DNA from: Hanleya hanleyi
Lineage: Eukaryota; Mollusca; Polyplacophora; Lepidopleurida; Hanleyidae
DNA: 64,000 nucleotides
Direction of reading: 5' to 3'
NCBI GenBank assembly: GCA_036873755.1
Contig: JAVTVY010020562.1
Coordinates: forward strand, 1-64,000
In this document: in pieces, positions 12,833-24,515 of the stretch
How positions within the stretch are numbered: position 1 is the first letter of the stretch
Layout of the letters: each line of letters begins with the position of its first letter
Notes under the pieces: model-generated
Database searches by the model: none
Told to the model about the DNA's origin: nothing
What the model saw: the letters and a program-made list of their open reading frames with translations, nothing else
Translations under genes and position numbers: made by a program

Positions 12833-13168
12833 ATGGTTCATACTCCATGTAACGATCACGAGACAATGAATACAATAGCCAAGTCTGGGAACAACAATAT
12901 GTCTAGACTTCAGCCTTTTCAGCTGCACAAAGACTCAGACAATGGCGTCCTACATGAAGATATATCTACCCGATTATTGGCGTATGATCTATATTTCTAT
13001 ATTTCAGATAAAACCGCTACTAAAGATGGGATCTATAGAGAAAATGGTAAAGCGAAAGCGTTATACAAAAGTAATGTCCTTCTGAAAAAGAATGCAAGAT
13101 ACAATGTAGAGCACTTGTTTAACTTGTCCTCTAATTGGGTTATACCAGCCTCGTTAATCATGGTTTGA
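12833..13168 (+). CDS. Hypothetical protein, 111 codons
   Basis: Uninterrupted frame starting at ATG 12833, immediately after a TATA-like leader, and ending in TGA. The product is polar with a basic, lysine-rich second half; no signal peptide or membrane helix is visible and I recognise no family. Support is limited to length, the leader and mixed, protein-like composition. It could be the first exon of a larger gene, the ORF of a small mobile element bounded by the 12690 and 14457 repeats, or chance. No splice donor was assigned. Confidence 0.3.
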   Translation: MVHTPCNDHETMNTIAKSGNNNMSRLQPFQLHKDSDNGVLHEDISTRLLAYDLYFYISDKTATKDGIYRENGKAKALYKSNVLLKKNARYNVEHLFNLSSNWVIPASLIMV

Positions 13169-13855
13169 CTAAAATATAAATATTTCATATGAACATGGAA
13201 TAACAATCGTTGTAATTTTGAGATGGTCCCTGATTAAAAAAACCCAACAACATATTCCTGAATACCGCAATATATAGCACATTAGTATTTTCGCAGTATA
13301 TTTAGGTCTTAGGAGTAATTGTTACGATTAGATAATGAGTTGGTTACCCAGTAGCCCAAAAACCTAAATTTCAATATTTACGCCAAGATGGATTAACCTC
13401 CACTTCTTCCGGAACTATTTAAATTAGAGGACGCAATTTTTTGAAAATATATCAGTATATAATGGTTGAACATTTCAGGAAGTTTAGTAAACTTTGACTC
13501 AGTAATATAGCCTACAGAAGACTTTGAAAATTCAAAAATAGGGAAAAATTCGATTTTACCTGGCATTTGGAAACGACCCCTTAGTGACGTCACCCCAGTA
13601 ACATTAAATCGAATATTTTGATTTCAATATTCAATGAAGAACGGTGTTATATCTATGCCTCATAATGAAAATCCGAGAACACAATAAGGAAGTTATTGTT
13701 GTTTGCATAATCCTTCCCCAACCTAGTGTTGGCTCTAGTCTCGCGCCTAGTCTCATATTGTTGTACCCAAACAGACTATTGTTTTCATTCGGCCCGTGAC
13801 CCTCACATGAAAGATGGACAGGCTATATGATCACAAGCTCTTCAAATAAGGCTTC
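13169..13855. other. AT-rich DNA, nothing recognised
   Basis: No repeat or coding signal. The minus-strand open frame at 13393-13593 has no recognisable features. Confidence 0.4.
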
Positions 13856-13862
13856 GGAATAG

Positions 13863-14006
13863 CACAGGCCCGCAAAACAAGAGATTTGGGGGGTGGGGGG
13901 TGGGGGTCGGGGTGGTGGTATTAGGGTGAAGTGTCGAAATATGGGGTCTCTATATATAACCCCCATGTTGATTTATATAAAACATCTCTTGTTTTGCGGG
14001 CCTGTG
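13863..14006. mobile_element. 144-bp MITE
   Basis: The ends cacaggcccgcaaaacaag and cttgttttgcgggcctgtg are perfect inverted repeats, flanked on both sides by GGAATAG (13856-13862 and 14007-14013). The centre holds a G-rich tract (ggtgggggg). A seven-base (perhaps degenerate eight-base) duplication would fit a hAT-like origin; the class is uncertain. Confidence 0.85.
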
Positions 14007-14456
14007 GGAATAGGGTGGTTTATGAATAGACGTGATACATATGCTTTTCACACATATTACAATACAGGGCATATATAAATATGTTACAAGTTATTAGTAT
14101 ACCTTATATTCGAATGTTGTGTTTTGTTTGGACGAGCGCAGTCTGTGTACCAGGATTTAGTTCCCGAAACAGACGATAATTCCCGCGCGTGAGGGTAATA
14201 TTGCTCCAGCCAATGAATATTGTTTCGTGTCGTCATGGAGACGGGATATATTCGTGCGTGCAACAGATGGTCGCGGTAGCACAAACACCGAATTGATCTG
14301 CCGACAGCGTCACAACGAAACAATGAGATAAAAATGAAGAATATTCAGCAGATTTTCTGATAAAAAATATTTTAAAAAACATTTTTGCTGTATAAAGACA
14401 AATTCTAGAGAGTGTGTAAAGGCGTTTGCAGGAGAGCTCAGTATCCTTAAAACAAG

Positions 14457-14602
14457 CACATATATTTGACCTAGCCTCTACCTCTGTTCCGCGTATATTT
14501 CACTTCCAAATAAGCAGATGTCGAAAAGACATTCATCAAGTTAAATAAAAACAGTCTAAAAAAACCCGCGCGGGGAGAGGGATGAGAGTTTCGACTATTG
14601 GG
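14457..14602 (+). repeat. Second copy of the TATA-leader repeat
   Basis: Related to 12690-12832 in the same orientation: cctagcctct, gcagatgtcgaaaagacatt, a cccgcgcggggagag motif and gagagtttcga are shared. No ORF follows. Confidence 0.6.
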
Positions 14603-15589
14603 GTTTGCATCACGGATGCTTCTTTATGTAACTAGTTTCAGAAAGCATCACCCATTCACTGAACTTTACCACATAGTCCATAGTGCAGTTGGGATAGCTT
14701 TCACAAAGACTCGAAAACGGCTATTTTAATGCATCCTGTCATTTCAGTAGCAGTTATGGAATGTCACTTTAACAGGGCTGCTAATTCTCTACACTGTAAT
14801 GCTGCTTCGCGTTCGTGATCAGAACTTCGACTCATATAATTTAGGAAGTCAGATGTCTCACGAGCAGATACTGACTAATCTGATCTCTCGACATTGCCGG
14901 ACTGCTATCATCGAACTTTCGATTGTCTGCCAATAATTTTGTTCTGCAAGAAGTCTAATATATCACATTAGTCTTCTCGAAACACCTGAACTGGAGGGTG
15001 AAACAGCGTCCATCATGGGACCTTGGAGTTTGCCCTTACCATAAAATCAAAATCTTATGGGATATATCAAAATCCTATGAATCAAATTTTCATGGAATTT
15101 CGAAATCCTATAGGATGTTCTAAATCATCCAGGGGGACTATTACCCCCATATGTCCGACTCTATTTTTTATGAAATAGGGTATTTTGCAAAGCGTTACTA
15201 TGCGAAATCTGTTAGGGCGAAGAGAACACTCCTTTGATGAATTTTCCTGTCTCCACCGATTCTGACACGAATCACAGTTAGAGAAAATAAATGTCATCAA
15301 TATTTCTTGGAGTCAAACGCTAAGCATTCTACGATCAACGATGGACAACTTGGTAATGGAGAAAAGCTTTCTAGCTGGCGTTTATCCAAAAAAGTTCATG
15401 GAAAATTGAGGGAAGCGAAATATTCAAGCATGCGGTATTCAAGTGTCCCAGAATTAGTTCATATAAATCAAAATTAGATTGTTCATGCAAAATACAGGGA
15501 GTATACACAGATTAAACTGTGAAAAAGAATCAGCTGAAATATACGTTCATGGATAAATAATACGTGAGTTATATCGTGGTACCATCTGC
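14603..15589. other. Intergenic DNA, nothing recognised
   Basis: No coding features; the frame at 15082-15300 is unremarkable. A short ccaaaatccta(t/a)-type direct repetition near 15045-15115 is the only structure seen. Confidence 0.4.
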
Positions 15590-16090
15590 TGCATTGCCCC
15601 CGAAGATGTAGGTGTAGTCACCAAAGCAAAGTTCCTGGCTCGTTCAGATAAATGAGATATTGACAACAATAGTTTACAGTTGGCAGCCATCTTGAAATCC
15701 GAAATGGCCGCCACTAAAAATTCTATTGTGCCATCATATGAAGCTTTACTGCTTTAAATGTGGGTACAGCCATTGGAATCAAGTTCATAATGAGATTACG
15801 TATGACCATACTGATCAAAATAAGTTTCAAATGGCGGCCATCTTGTAATACAATTAAGAATTAAGAATATATTGACAAAATACGTTTCAAATATTGGTCA
15901 TGTTGAAATCTAAGATGGCCACCATTGTAAATCTATAATGCCATCAGCTGACGACTTGACTCTGTAAATGTGGGTGTAGCCACTGGAATAATGTTCATAA
16001 CACGTTCAGGTGAAGAGATATTGGCTAAAATAATCTTCATATGGCGGCCATTTTGAAATCCATAAAGACCACCCAAGAGGTTGCTGAAAA
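15590..16090. repeat. Degenerate repeats rich in YY1-like aatggc(c/g)gcca motifs
   Basis: Diverged units contain gtgggt(g/a)(t/c)agcca, ttcataa and atggcggccat(c/t)ttg, about 150-205 bp apart (near 15610, 15754, 15962). Several gccgccat / atggcggcc sites occur on both strands. Confidence 0.6.
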
Positions 16091-16850
16091 ACATGGCAAC
16101 ATCGAAATTCGTGATCTACACAAATTTTTGAATTAATTTAACCTTGTTGCCAAGAATGTACCCATAACACCCACATATTTACACAAGCAAACTGTAAACT
16201 ATTCTTGGTGTGCTTCTTCCATGTCGATAAATTCAGACCAGACCTGGTCAATCACCATAGGGGAGGTACAATTTTGTGGTAAAAATATTTCTCCACATTT
16301 CCCTCGAGATCTTTGGCAGAAAGTTTGTTTTTTTTAATCGTTTGGCCATCTCTCTTGATTATTTTGGCAAAGTCGGTGTCAACAACGGAACCTTTTTTGT
16401 TTTCATGGTTAAATCAACTTTCTTTATCTTCCAGAAATCCCCCTTTTTCATTAGTGGTCTCGCACGAATTCCTTAGCACTTGTTACGGAATCGTTCAAAC
16501 CTACCTCGGATTCAGCAGTACCATAAACACTGGCAATCTCTGATTATTATTTATTTATTTTTTTGCTGTTTCTAGCCAACTCTTCGGAACGTCCACATGA
16601 CGATACAAACATGACAGGGGTCACCTTTGGTTATTTTGATGTTTTAAAAATATGCAGTCAGTGTATTTGTCAGTACGACGGCAACGTTTTCCTCCACCTG
16701 TTTGATGTTTAATTAAATTTATCTGAATTAGTTTAATTTAATTAATTAATTGCATTTTTTGCCAGAATATTAAAAGCCTCAAACATTGTATTAAGTGACT
16801 TCTGAATCTTCGCCATATTGCAAATAAAGAAAGCACAAGTACGGTAGAAT
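16091..16850. other. AT-rich DNA, nothing recognised
   Basis: The overlapping open frames at 16276-16543 are low-complexity and hydrophobic in both frames, with no identifiable domain. A taatt-rich tract lies near 16725-16755. Confidence 0.4.
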
Positions 16851-18165
16851 TAGGTGCGCCTGTGGGACTAAGCAGCTAAACGCACTCCAATACACTTTTC
16901 CAGTGGGCATGTAAACCTTCGGGTGTACCCAGGAGTTGGGTAAATGGCGCTGGTAGAGCCGGGGATATACGTACGAGAGACGGCATATAAGGGGTCATAT
17001 TGAAGCTCATGATGGAGTTATACCCATGCACAATGGAACCGATTTAGGCCTATTTCGAAGGGTTCGAATATTTTTAGGGTGAATTATGGGACCCACCCTC
17101 AACATGTGCCTTAACACATCCAACTCCCGTCTTCACGCAGTAACGCCCAAACGCCGAGGATTAAGATTCTCCTACACACAAACACACACAGAAACATACC
17201 TATACGTAGTTCTATGGGTATAGTCCAGTCCCTATTCTGATTGCCTAGTTCAATGATAGAACAAAAACAACAACAGTATATCCTGATGCCGCTTGAAATG
17301 AAGGGCGATTCCGCTCATAGGTCCAGCATGAAGACCAAGCGTCACTTGGAAGTGGATATGGGATTACCACTCACCGAGGCCCTGGAAGATGCGCTCAAAA
17401 TAAGAAAACATCTATTCCAGGACATGTTGCCTCAACGATATCCTGGACTGCCTAATGATGCTTAGGCTAAACTGGAGGGGCACAAGAGCAGTCGACCGTC
17501 GGCACGATCAGCTTCTGGTTGGACAAGAGCAGTCGGAGATTGGCACGCGCGGTTCATGATTGGACAAGACAAGAGCATACCAGAATTGTAAACACACCCA
17601 TAGTGGCTATCCAGGTGTACGTGCATGGGTGTGTGCGTGTGTTTAGGAGGGTCTTACTCCCCAGCGTTAGGGCGTCACTGGATGAAGACGGGCGTTAGAT
17701 GTGTTAAGGCATATTCTGAAGGTGTTATAACGGTGGGTCCCATAATTCCCCCTCAAACGAATTCGAACCCTTTCAAATAGGCTTAAATCGGTTCCATTGT
17801 GTATTGGAATAGCTCCATCAGGAGTTTCAATTTGACCCCATGTATGCCGAAACTCGTACGTATATATCCGGTGTGATTGATAAGAAGGTCCTGGTGATTA
17901 GCGCCCTATTTCATATCCTTTTCTATTGCAACCAAGGACGGACACTTGCCCCCAATGTGGAGAAAAGTGTCCTAGCTGGATTAGCAGATGGCGGACGGAC
18001 ACTCTTAGCCACAGGGCATTCTTATCCTCCACACTGACTCTACGAAGGCCATTCACTCAATTCCATGGTGCAGCCCAAGGTCGATATGCCCACTGGGTTA
18101 GTTTATTTTGGTGCAGGTAGCTGTTTAGTCCCGCAGCCGCACCTAATTCGACCGTATTTGTGTTT
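16851..18165. mobile_element. Long-TIR element 'A', copy A1
   Basis: The left end is tagaattaggtgcgcctgtg and the right end is its diverged inverse (cgcacctaattcgacc). The inverted arms extend several hundred bases (about 16851-17160 against 17670-18165), including gcttaacacatcta-type and gtgggtcccataatt stretches. The centre holds a small ORF (17241-17465) and repeated acaagagcagtcg motifs. A second copy lies at 22873-24675. After the right end both copies share about 230 bp more (18166-18400 and 24676-24905), ending in a tgcgcatgcgcg site like that of the subterminal arrays. No transposase. Class unknown. Confidence 0.7.
17241..17465 (+). CDS. Small ORF inside element A (about 74 codons)
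   Basis: The frame starts at ATG 17241 and ends at TAG 17463. Its C-terminal half (KTKRHLEVDMGLPLTEALED, then KIRKHLFQDMLPQRYPGLP) is preserved in copy A2 (about 23500-23637) with mostly conservative changes, although A2 has a stop upstream. This implies past selection on the protein. The helix-forming charged sequence has no family I recognise. It may be the last exon of a transposon gene: A2 has an extra segment upstream (about 23270-23440) with GT at one end and AG at the other. Confidence 0.4.
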   Translation: MPSSMIEQKQQQYILMPLEMKGDSAHRSSMKTKRHLEVDMGLPLTEALEDALKIRKHLFQDMLPQRYPGLPNDA

Positions 18166-18429
18166 TCTCTACTACTTCTGATGTCACCAATGGCGTCACC
18201 TCCAGCCTAAACCATGCCTGTCGTAGTTTACACCACACCGGCAGCAAGATGAGAGCCTGTCCTGCATATTTGGGCCAATAATAGCACCTGAAACGTTCAA
18301 ACAGGCCTCTGTGCAAACCCGAATTTCCCACTTCGCTACAACTGCCCGAATGCGCATGCGCGCCATGACATCACCTCACCTCTGACAGCCCGGAACGTAT
18401 CTTAGGTGAATGGCACCGCTTATTATTTT

Positions 18430-20440
18430 TTCCCCGTCTTCCCAGACACTCTAGGCTGATTAAGCATTTCCGTGGCACTTAATATGTCCTCTTGCACGTC
18501 CGTGAAAGTCAGATCTATACACAGTTGCATGTCCACATATATTTTCAATAAATTATGAATTTTTTTTTTTCAAATCGATTTTTTTTTTTCATATTTTTCC
18601 TAAACGTTTTTCTTTCATCTTTGACTCAATAAAGTCATTTCATTTGATGTAAAGTCGAGTTACTACAATTTTTAATTTTTTACCATACCCTGATCTCTAT
18701 GGCATAAAAAAAGAGAAGTTCGGAATAGAATCGCTCAACACGGTCATTTGAAAAGATTCTCAAAAACAAACAAAAGCCTACCTTTCCAGATGCCATCCGT
18801 TTATTACTTCCCAAGTGGCCAAAGCTTCGGAATATATACGCTTTGAATATCTAAACCTTCCCTTGAGGACAGAAATTCATTCTTCGCGCCTGAAAACGGC
18901 TTTTTCAACTTTTAGTCAAGTCTTCGTCCAATATTACTTCTGTCAAAATTTTATGTGCCGGGTTAGACAATATGATCCGCGACGACTGGTCGAAATTATC
19001 CCCAAAGGTCATCTCCCACTTATTGGATTATCTGTCCGTTTTACTACAACATGCTCTGCATTCTCCGCGACTCGGTCGTTCTACAACTCTACTCACCCAG
19101 GATGGGAGAGTCGACAAAGATTGTCCATTCGGCTAAAAATAGCGAGCGTGATAACAACCAGAAATCTTATTAAACTGAAGTACAAACTTCTTCAATAAAA
19201 TTGTCTTCCCGGTCTCAGCTTTTCCTGAACTGGAGACATTATATGACCTGCAATTACGGTCGAAAATATGTCCGCTACCAAGGTGTTCGTGAAATTGCAT
19301 TTCCCGCTGTGTTCCGTTGTTGTTCTCGCTATTTTTAACCCAGTTACCAAGAATTCATTGGTCGACTCTTCCGTCCTGGATCAACCTGTAACCATCTCGG
19401 TCATCTAAACGCAGTAAGACTGACCATGGGATCGTGTGTATCCATGTTCAGCCTACTTTCGGCAACTGCAGGAGGGAATTTCCATAAATCAATACCACGT
19501 GACTTCGTGAGCCAATCAGCTAAAGTCTACCGACGTAACCCCAACGTAAATCGCCACTTTCGAGTCATGTGATGAACTTACTTGCTCAAAATTAAGATCC
19601 ACCACACCTCTTGGATGATACGAAAGTTATACATACCTATATATTTTGTAAGCCCAGGCAATATCTGTTTCAGAAGTGGTATGAAAACCTGTTATTTATC
19701 AGATTTCTCCGGTCTGTTCTCCGCCACATGAAGGCCGAACAGAATCTCATAAAGTACTGAATATCGCTCCGCGATAATGGAGACACACGAATCGCAAGCC
19801 ATCTTATGGATGGCGAAGTGTACGCAAATGGTCCTGGATTAGTGGAGTTGTAAAATGACCGAGTCGCGGAGAATGCGAAGCGTTTTAAAGTAAAACGGCA
19901 GATAATCCAGTAGGCGCGCGATGACTTTTGGGGATAATTTCGACTATTCGTCGCGGATCATATTCTCTAGCCCGGCACATAAAATTTTGACGGAAGTAAT
20001 ATTGGACGGAGACTCGGCTAAAAGTTGAAAAAGCCGTTTTCTGGCGCGAAGAATTAATTCCATCAACAAGGGAAGGTTTAGATATTCAAAGCGTATATAT
20101 TCCGAAGGTTTGTCCACTTGGGAAGTAATAAACGGATGGCGATTGGAAAAGTCAGCTTTCGTTCGTTTTTGAGAATCATTTGAAATGACCGTGTTGAGTG
20201 ATTCTATTCCGAAATTCTCTTTTTTCTATGTCATAGAGGTACGTATGGTAAGAAATTAAAAACTGTAGTAACTTGGCTTAACATCAAATGGAATGACTTT
20301 ATTTGAGTCAAAGATGAAAGAAAAATAAATTTAAAAAAATCGATTTTTTAATTTATTTTTATTAATTTTCAGAATTTATTGAAAATATACGTGGACATCT
20401 ACCATCCAATATTCCACAGGCCAGGCAATTATGGATCTAT
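18430..20440. mobile_element. Foldback element with arms of about 600 bp
   Basis: 18470-19110 and the reverse complement of 19846-20425 align over their length (for example gaatatatacgctttgaatatc against gatattcaaagcgtatatattc). The 730-bp centre includes a repeat shared with 5110-5570. About 270 bp of the outer arm (20170-20440) is also found in H1 (8205-8480) and H2. The 127-codon frame at 18815-19198 lies in the left arm and is not kept in the right arm, so it is not treated as a gene. Confidence 0.75.
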
Positions 20441-21324
20441 GCCGATCTTAGCAAGCCGCTATGTCAGTCTGTTTGAGACACTAATATGATAGTTGTGTCC
20501 AAATGTATTATAGTTGTGTCCACTATCTGTTTTGGTACAAAACAGGGTCTGTTCGATACAAAAAGTTCGCTAGCCTTGTTTTCTAGAAGTCCGTATGACG
20601 CGTGGACGCACGGATTCGCTCAAGGGGTTCCGAAATGACGCAGACAAATGAGGAAGTAGGTACAGATCAAGACTAAACAAAATTGATAGTCATTTGAAAA
20701 TTAACGGATTGTCAAACGATAATCACAGAATTAATTAAATATACCAGAAATGTTTTTATCTGTCCGAGGTTGGAAATGTTTCCAATGCATCAACCATAAT
20801 CCTGGCTTACCAATGTACGTGGTTGCGTAAGGAAGTTCGCTGGTTGTTTTGGGCTTTGGCAGCCATTTTCTATGTTTTTACCCGTTTTGTAATGTAGGTT
20901 ATATCTCCCTTTCCTAGGTTAAGAGATAGGGGTTTCCTTTAAAAATCTCCTTGGTGAGAATTTTGCACAGTAACATTCATTCAATTTGAAAATTTTTGAC
21001 AGACATTGTGACTTGCCTTCAAACAGTTAGAATATATGAAAAAGTTAATTAGTATTTATATGATTTTTTTCTTGAATATGCTTCAAAACCAGCGCTATTC
21101 AGTTTTCTGGGTTATCAATCAGTCCATTTTACAGTGTCCACAGCTAAAAAATTCACACGACCGTATAATTTTATTTTCGTTTTTCCTCATATTAGTCAAT
21201 TATGAATTCAACAACACACATTATTCAAAAAGTTAATTACTTTGATTTACCCCCAGCGGACATCCACACAAAAAATATATAAAATATTAGGGCAATTTTA
21301 TTAGTGAGATTGTTTCTACATGAC
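20441..21324. other. AT-rich DNA, nothing recognised
   Basis: A short direct repetition of tatgatagttgtgtcca / tattatagttgtgtcca lies near 20485-20520. No gene. Confidence 0.4.
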
Positions 21325-21690
21325 CGCACTGCGGTGGCCTAATAGTAGAGCGTCGGCCTGGTAAACGGTAGGTACTTGGTTCGATCTCAGGCCGGATCAT
21401 ACCAAAGACTTGAAAAATGGAACTTGTTGCTTCCTCGATTACGCTCATCATCAAGGGGATAGAACAAGGACTGGTTCGCTCGGCGTCAGTAAAATATGAC
21501 TGAGTGGAGTGTCTTGTCTGCCTACGGCATGATATTTCAGTGTGACAGTACTATAAATATGACAGCATTAGATCTGCCCTGTTACAAGAGCCCATCCCTC
21601 TCCCCTCCCCTTCCTTCCCGTCGTGATATACCTTACAGTTCGAGGAATGGAACTTTTAGATATTTGTCACGGTGTTTTTTTTTTTCATAG
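21325..21690 (+). repeat. tRNA-derived SINE
   Basis: The head carries a degenerate A box (tggcctaatagtagagc, 21335) and a good B box (ggttcgatctc, 21378). The body follows, with gtcagtaaaatatgactgagtgg and gcatgatatttcagtg. From memory this body and tail resemble SINEs widespread in molluscs and other lophotrochozoans; that is recognition, not a search. The tRNA-like head is not a functional tRNA. Confidence 0.8.
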
Positions 21691-23454
21691 GGATTATCAT
21701 TACTTAGAATGCATTTACATGTATAAGATTCCCAATGAACAAATTCTTCAAAACTAACTTTCTTCTTCATGCTCTATATGTTATCATGTGTACTACAGCA
21801 ATAATTCATAAAAAAAATTCAGTGAAATTTGATATTTGGACGAAGGGTGAAAAAAGTTAAATGGCGTGACTAACTAGCCTATCGATCTGAAAGCAACCTT
21901 GTTTAACACAACGCCAGTTTCTTGTGCCGCCATGCATATTAATTAGTAGCATACAATATTCAGTATGGAAGTTTACTAACCGTGACCGTGACTAGATAAG
22001 CATAAACAATCTGAGACATTAGCCGTATATAGAGCGTAAATGTCTTATCATTTCTGCTGGGGTGGGGAAAAATTTGTGTCATGAGGTCGCGGCCCTTGGG
22101 CGTTGACCTTGGACCCGAAGTTGCTATGGTAACGTGGTGAGCGATGGGTGGGGTGGATGTACAAATTAGGATGTACAAATTAGCATATTTCCTGGACCCT
22201 AAAAAGCGAAAACCCGGACTTTACGCTAAAAACGGAGGAAAATCCCTCTCAAATGGGTCGAAGTGGGCCAGTATTGCTTCGGTTTGGTGTCATCGTGAAA
22301 CGCTCTTCGAGGCCGATCCTGTGTGGGCAATAAGGTCACGTGACGGGCCGGGGTGGATGTAAAACTAGGATTTTCAGGAAAAACTAGGAATAAGCGGACT
22401 GGACAAACCGTCAAATTGGCCGAGGTGGACCAATATTGCTCCACGGGGATCGGGTAGGGTGTCAACGTGGAGCGCTCATCAGGTCGATTACGTGATCGGC
22501 GGTTGTATGCTAAATTAGCATTTGTCTTGAAAATATAAAAACCGGAACGCGGACTTTACACGTAAAACTGGAGAAAGCCCCTCATTTAAATAGGTCTAGA
22601 TGGGTCCTACTTGGTCTACATGGGTCGTGGAGGACGTCATCTTGAAGCCTTCGTCGAGTGAAATACGACTGAGTTGGGTTGGATTAGAAATGACGTCATG
22701 CTACGCATGCGCATTTGAGGCGTACTAGCGGAAGTGGGCATTTTGGGGTGGGCAGAGACGTGTTTGGGAGATTGAGAGATCATCCTTGATGTAAATAGAC
22801 CGTACAGGGTATGATATTGAAGCTCCCGGCATGTAGATGACGATGAGGAGGTTTGGAAAGGAAAGGAGGTCAAGGTAGAATTAGGTGCGCCTGTGGGACT
22901 AAGCAGCTAAACGCACCCCAATACACTATCCCAGTGGGCATGTCGACCTTGGAATGCACCAAGGGATTGGGTAAATGACCCTGGTAGAGCCGGGGATATT
23001 CGTACGAGTGACGACATACATTGGGTCATATTGGAGCTGTACCCGTACACAATCGAACCGATTTCGAAAGGTTCAAACATTTTTTATGGTGAATCATGGG
23101 ACCCACCCTCAAGATCTGCCTTAACACATCCAACTCCTGTCTTCACGCAGTAACGCTCAAACGCTGAAGATTAAGATTCTCCTACACACACACAGACACA
23201 GAAACATACATATTCGTAGTCCAGTCCCTATTGTGATTGCCTTGTTCAGTGATAGGACAAAAACAACAAAGATTCCAGGTAAATCATTTTATTATCTCCT
23301 CCATCACAGCACATATGCCGATATGTGCCGCTGCTCAGCTTATACATGCCTTTGGTCCTCGAAGAAAGATAATCGTCATCGCCGGAAGTGGCGTCATCTC
23401 AGGAAAAGACATACATCAGTAAAACAGCACTGGTTATCTTTGAATAGTGTATCC

Positions 23455-23637
23455 TGATGCTGCTTGAAATGTAGGGCGATCCCACTTATAGGTCCAGCAT
23501 CAAGACCAAACGTCACTTGGAAGAGGATATGGGATTGCCACTCACCGAGACCCTGGAAGATGCGATCAAAATAAGAAAACACTTATTCCAGGACATGTTG
23601 CCTCAGCGATACCCTGGACTGCATAATGATGCTTAGG
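23455..23637 (+). pseudogene. Broken copy of the element A small ORF
   Basis: Homologous to 17290-17465. The frame has an in-frame TAG near 23470, after a short leucine-rich start, but the following 45 codons remain open and similar (KIRKHLFQDMLPQRYPGL retained), ending in TAG. Confidence 0.6.
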
Positions 23638-24154
23638 CTAAACTGGCGAGGCACAAGAGCAGTCAACGGTTGGCACGATCGGCTCCCGGTTGAACAAGAG
23701 CAGTCGGAGATTGGTACGGGCGGTTCCTGATTGGACAAGACAAGAGCATACCGGAATTGTAAACACACCCATAGCGGCTTCCCAGGCGTACGTGCATGGG
23801 TGTGTGCGTGTGTTTAGGAGGGTCTTACTCCCTAGCATTAGGGCGTCACTGCATGGAGACGGGCGTTAGATGTGTTAAGGCAGATTCTGAAGGTGTTATG
23901 ACGGTGGGTCCCATAATTCCCCCTCAAACGAATTCGAACCCTTTCAAATAGGCCTAAATCGCTTCCATTTTGTATTAGAATAGCTCCAACAGGAGCTTCA
24001 GTTTCACCCCATGTATGCCGAAACTCGTACGTATATCTCCGATGTGATGGATAAGAATGTCCTGGTGATTAATGTCCCTTTTCTTATCATTTTCTATTGC
24101 AACCAAGGCCGGACACTTGTCCCCAAAAGTGTCCTAGCTGGGTTAGCAGATGGG

Positions 24155-24515
24155 GTACGTATGAGCCCATGTACTTCAAGATCCTCATGGTACTCATATG
24201 AACAGTCACAATCAAAGCGTGACTGAGGTACATCATTTTTAGATGACGACTCTATAACGAATATTATGGATTAAGAATACTGATCAGCGATACGGATTTG
24301 ATATTTTGGAACATCATGATATCTTGCCGGCATCATTGAAAACTGTTGACCGCTTCTCTCTTGCAGGAAACAAGCCTATGTTTATGTATACTTTTGTCTT
24401 TTTGAATTTGGTGCTAATACTGTTATATGGAAATGGAATAGGTCTTTGGATTATGGACGCGGATATTCTCTAATGGACGACGGCTGGATTATGAATGACG
24501 GACTAGACGCTTGTA
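24155..24515 (+). mobile_element. 5'-truncated YIDD-retroelement fragment in A2
   Basis: Matches the 3' region of the retroelement copies at 47260-47636 (+) and 57385-57740 (-). It contains catgtacttcaagatcctcatg and actgatcagcgatacgg, and ends in the shared terminus gacgcttgta. The uninterrupted A1 copy gives the empty site. Confidence 0.8.

Noticed and set aside
18815..19198. 127-codon plus-strand ORF
   Set aside because: It lies in the left arm of the foldback element; the right-arm copy does not preserve the frame and no domain is visible.
21330..21395. tRNA gene
   Set aside because: A and B boxes are present but the cloverleaf is degenerate and the sequence continues into a SINE body.
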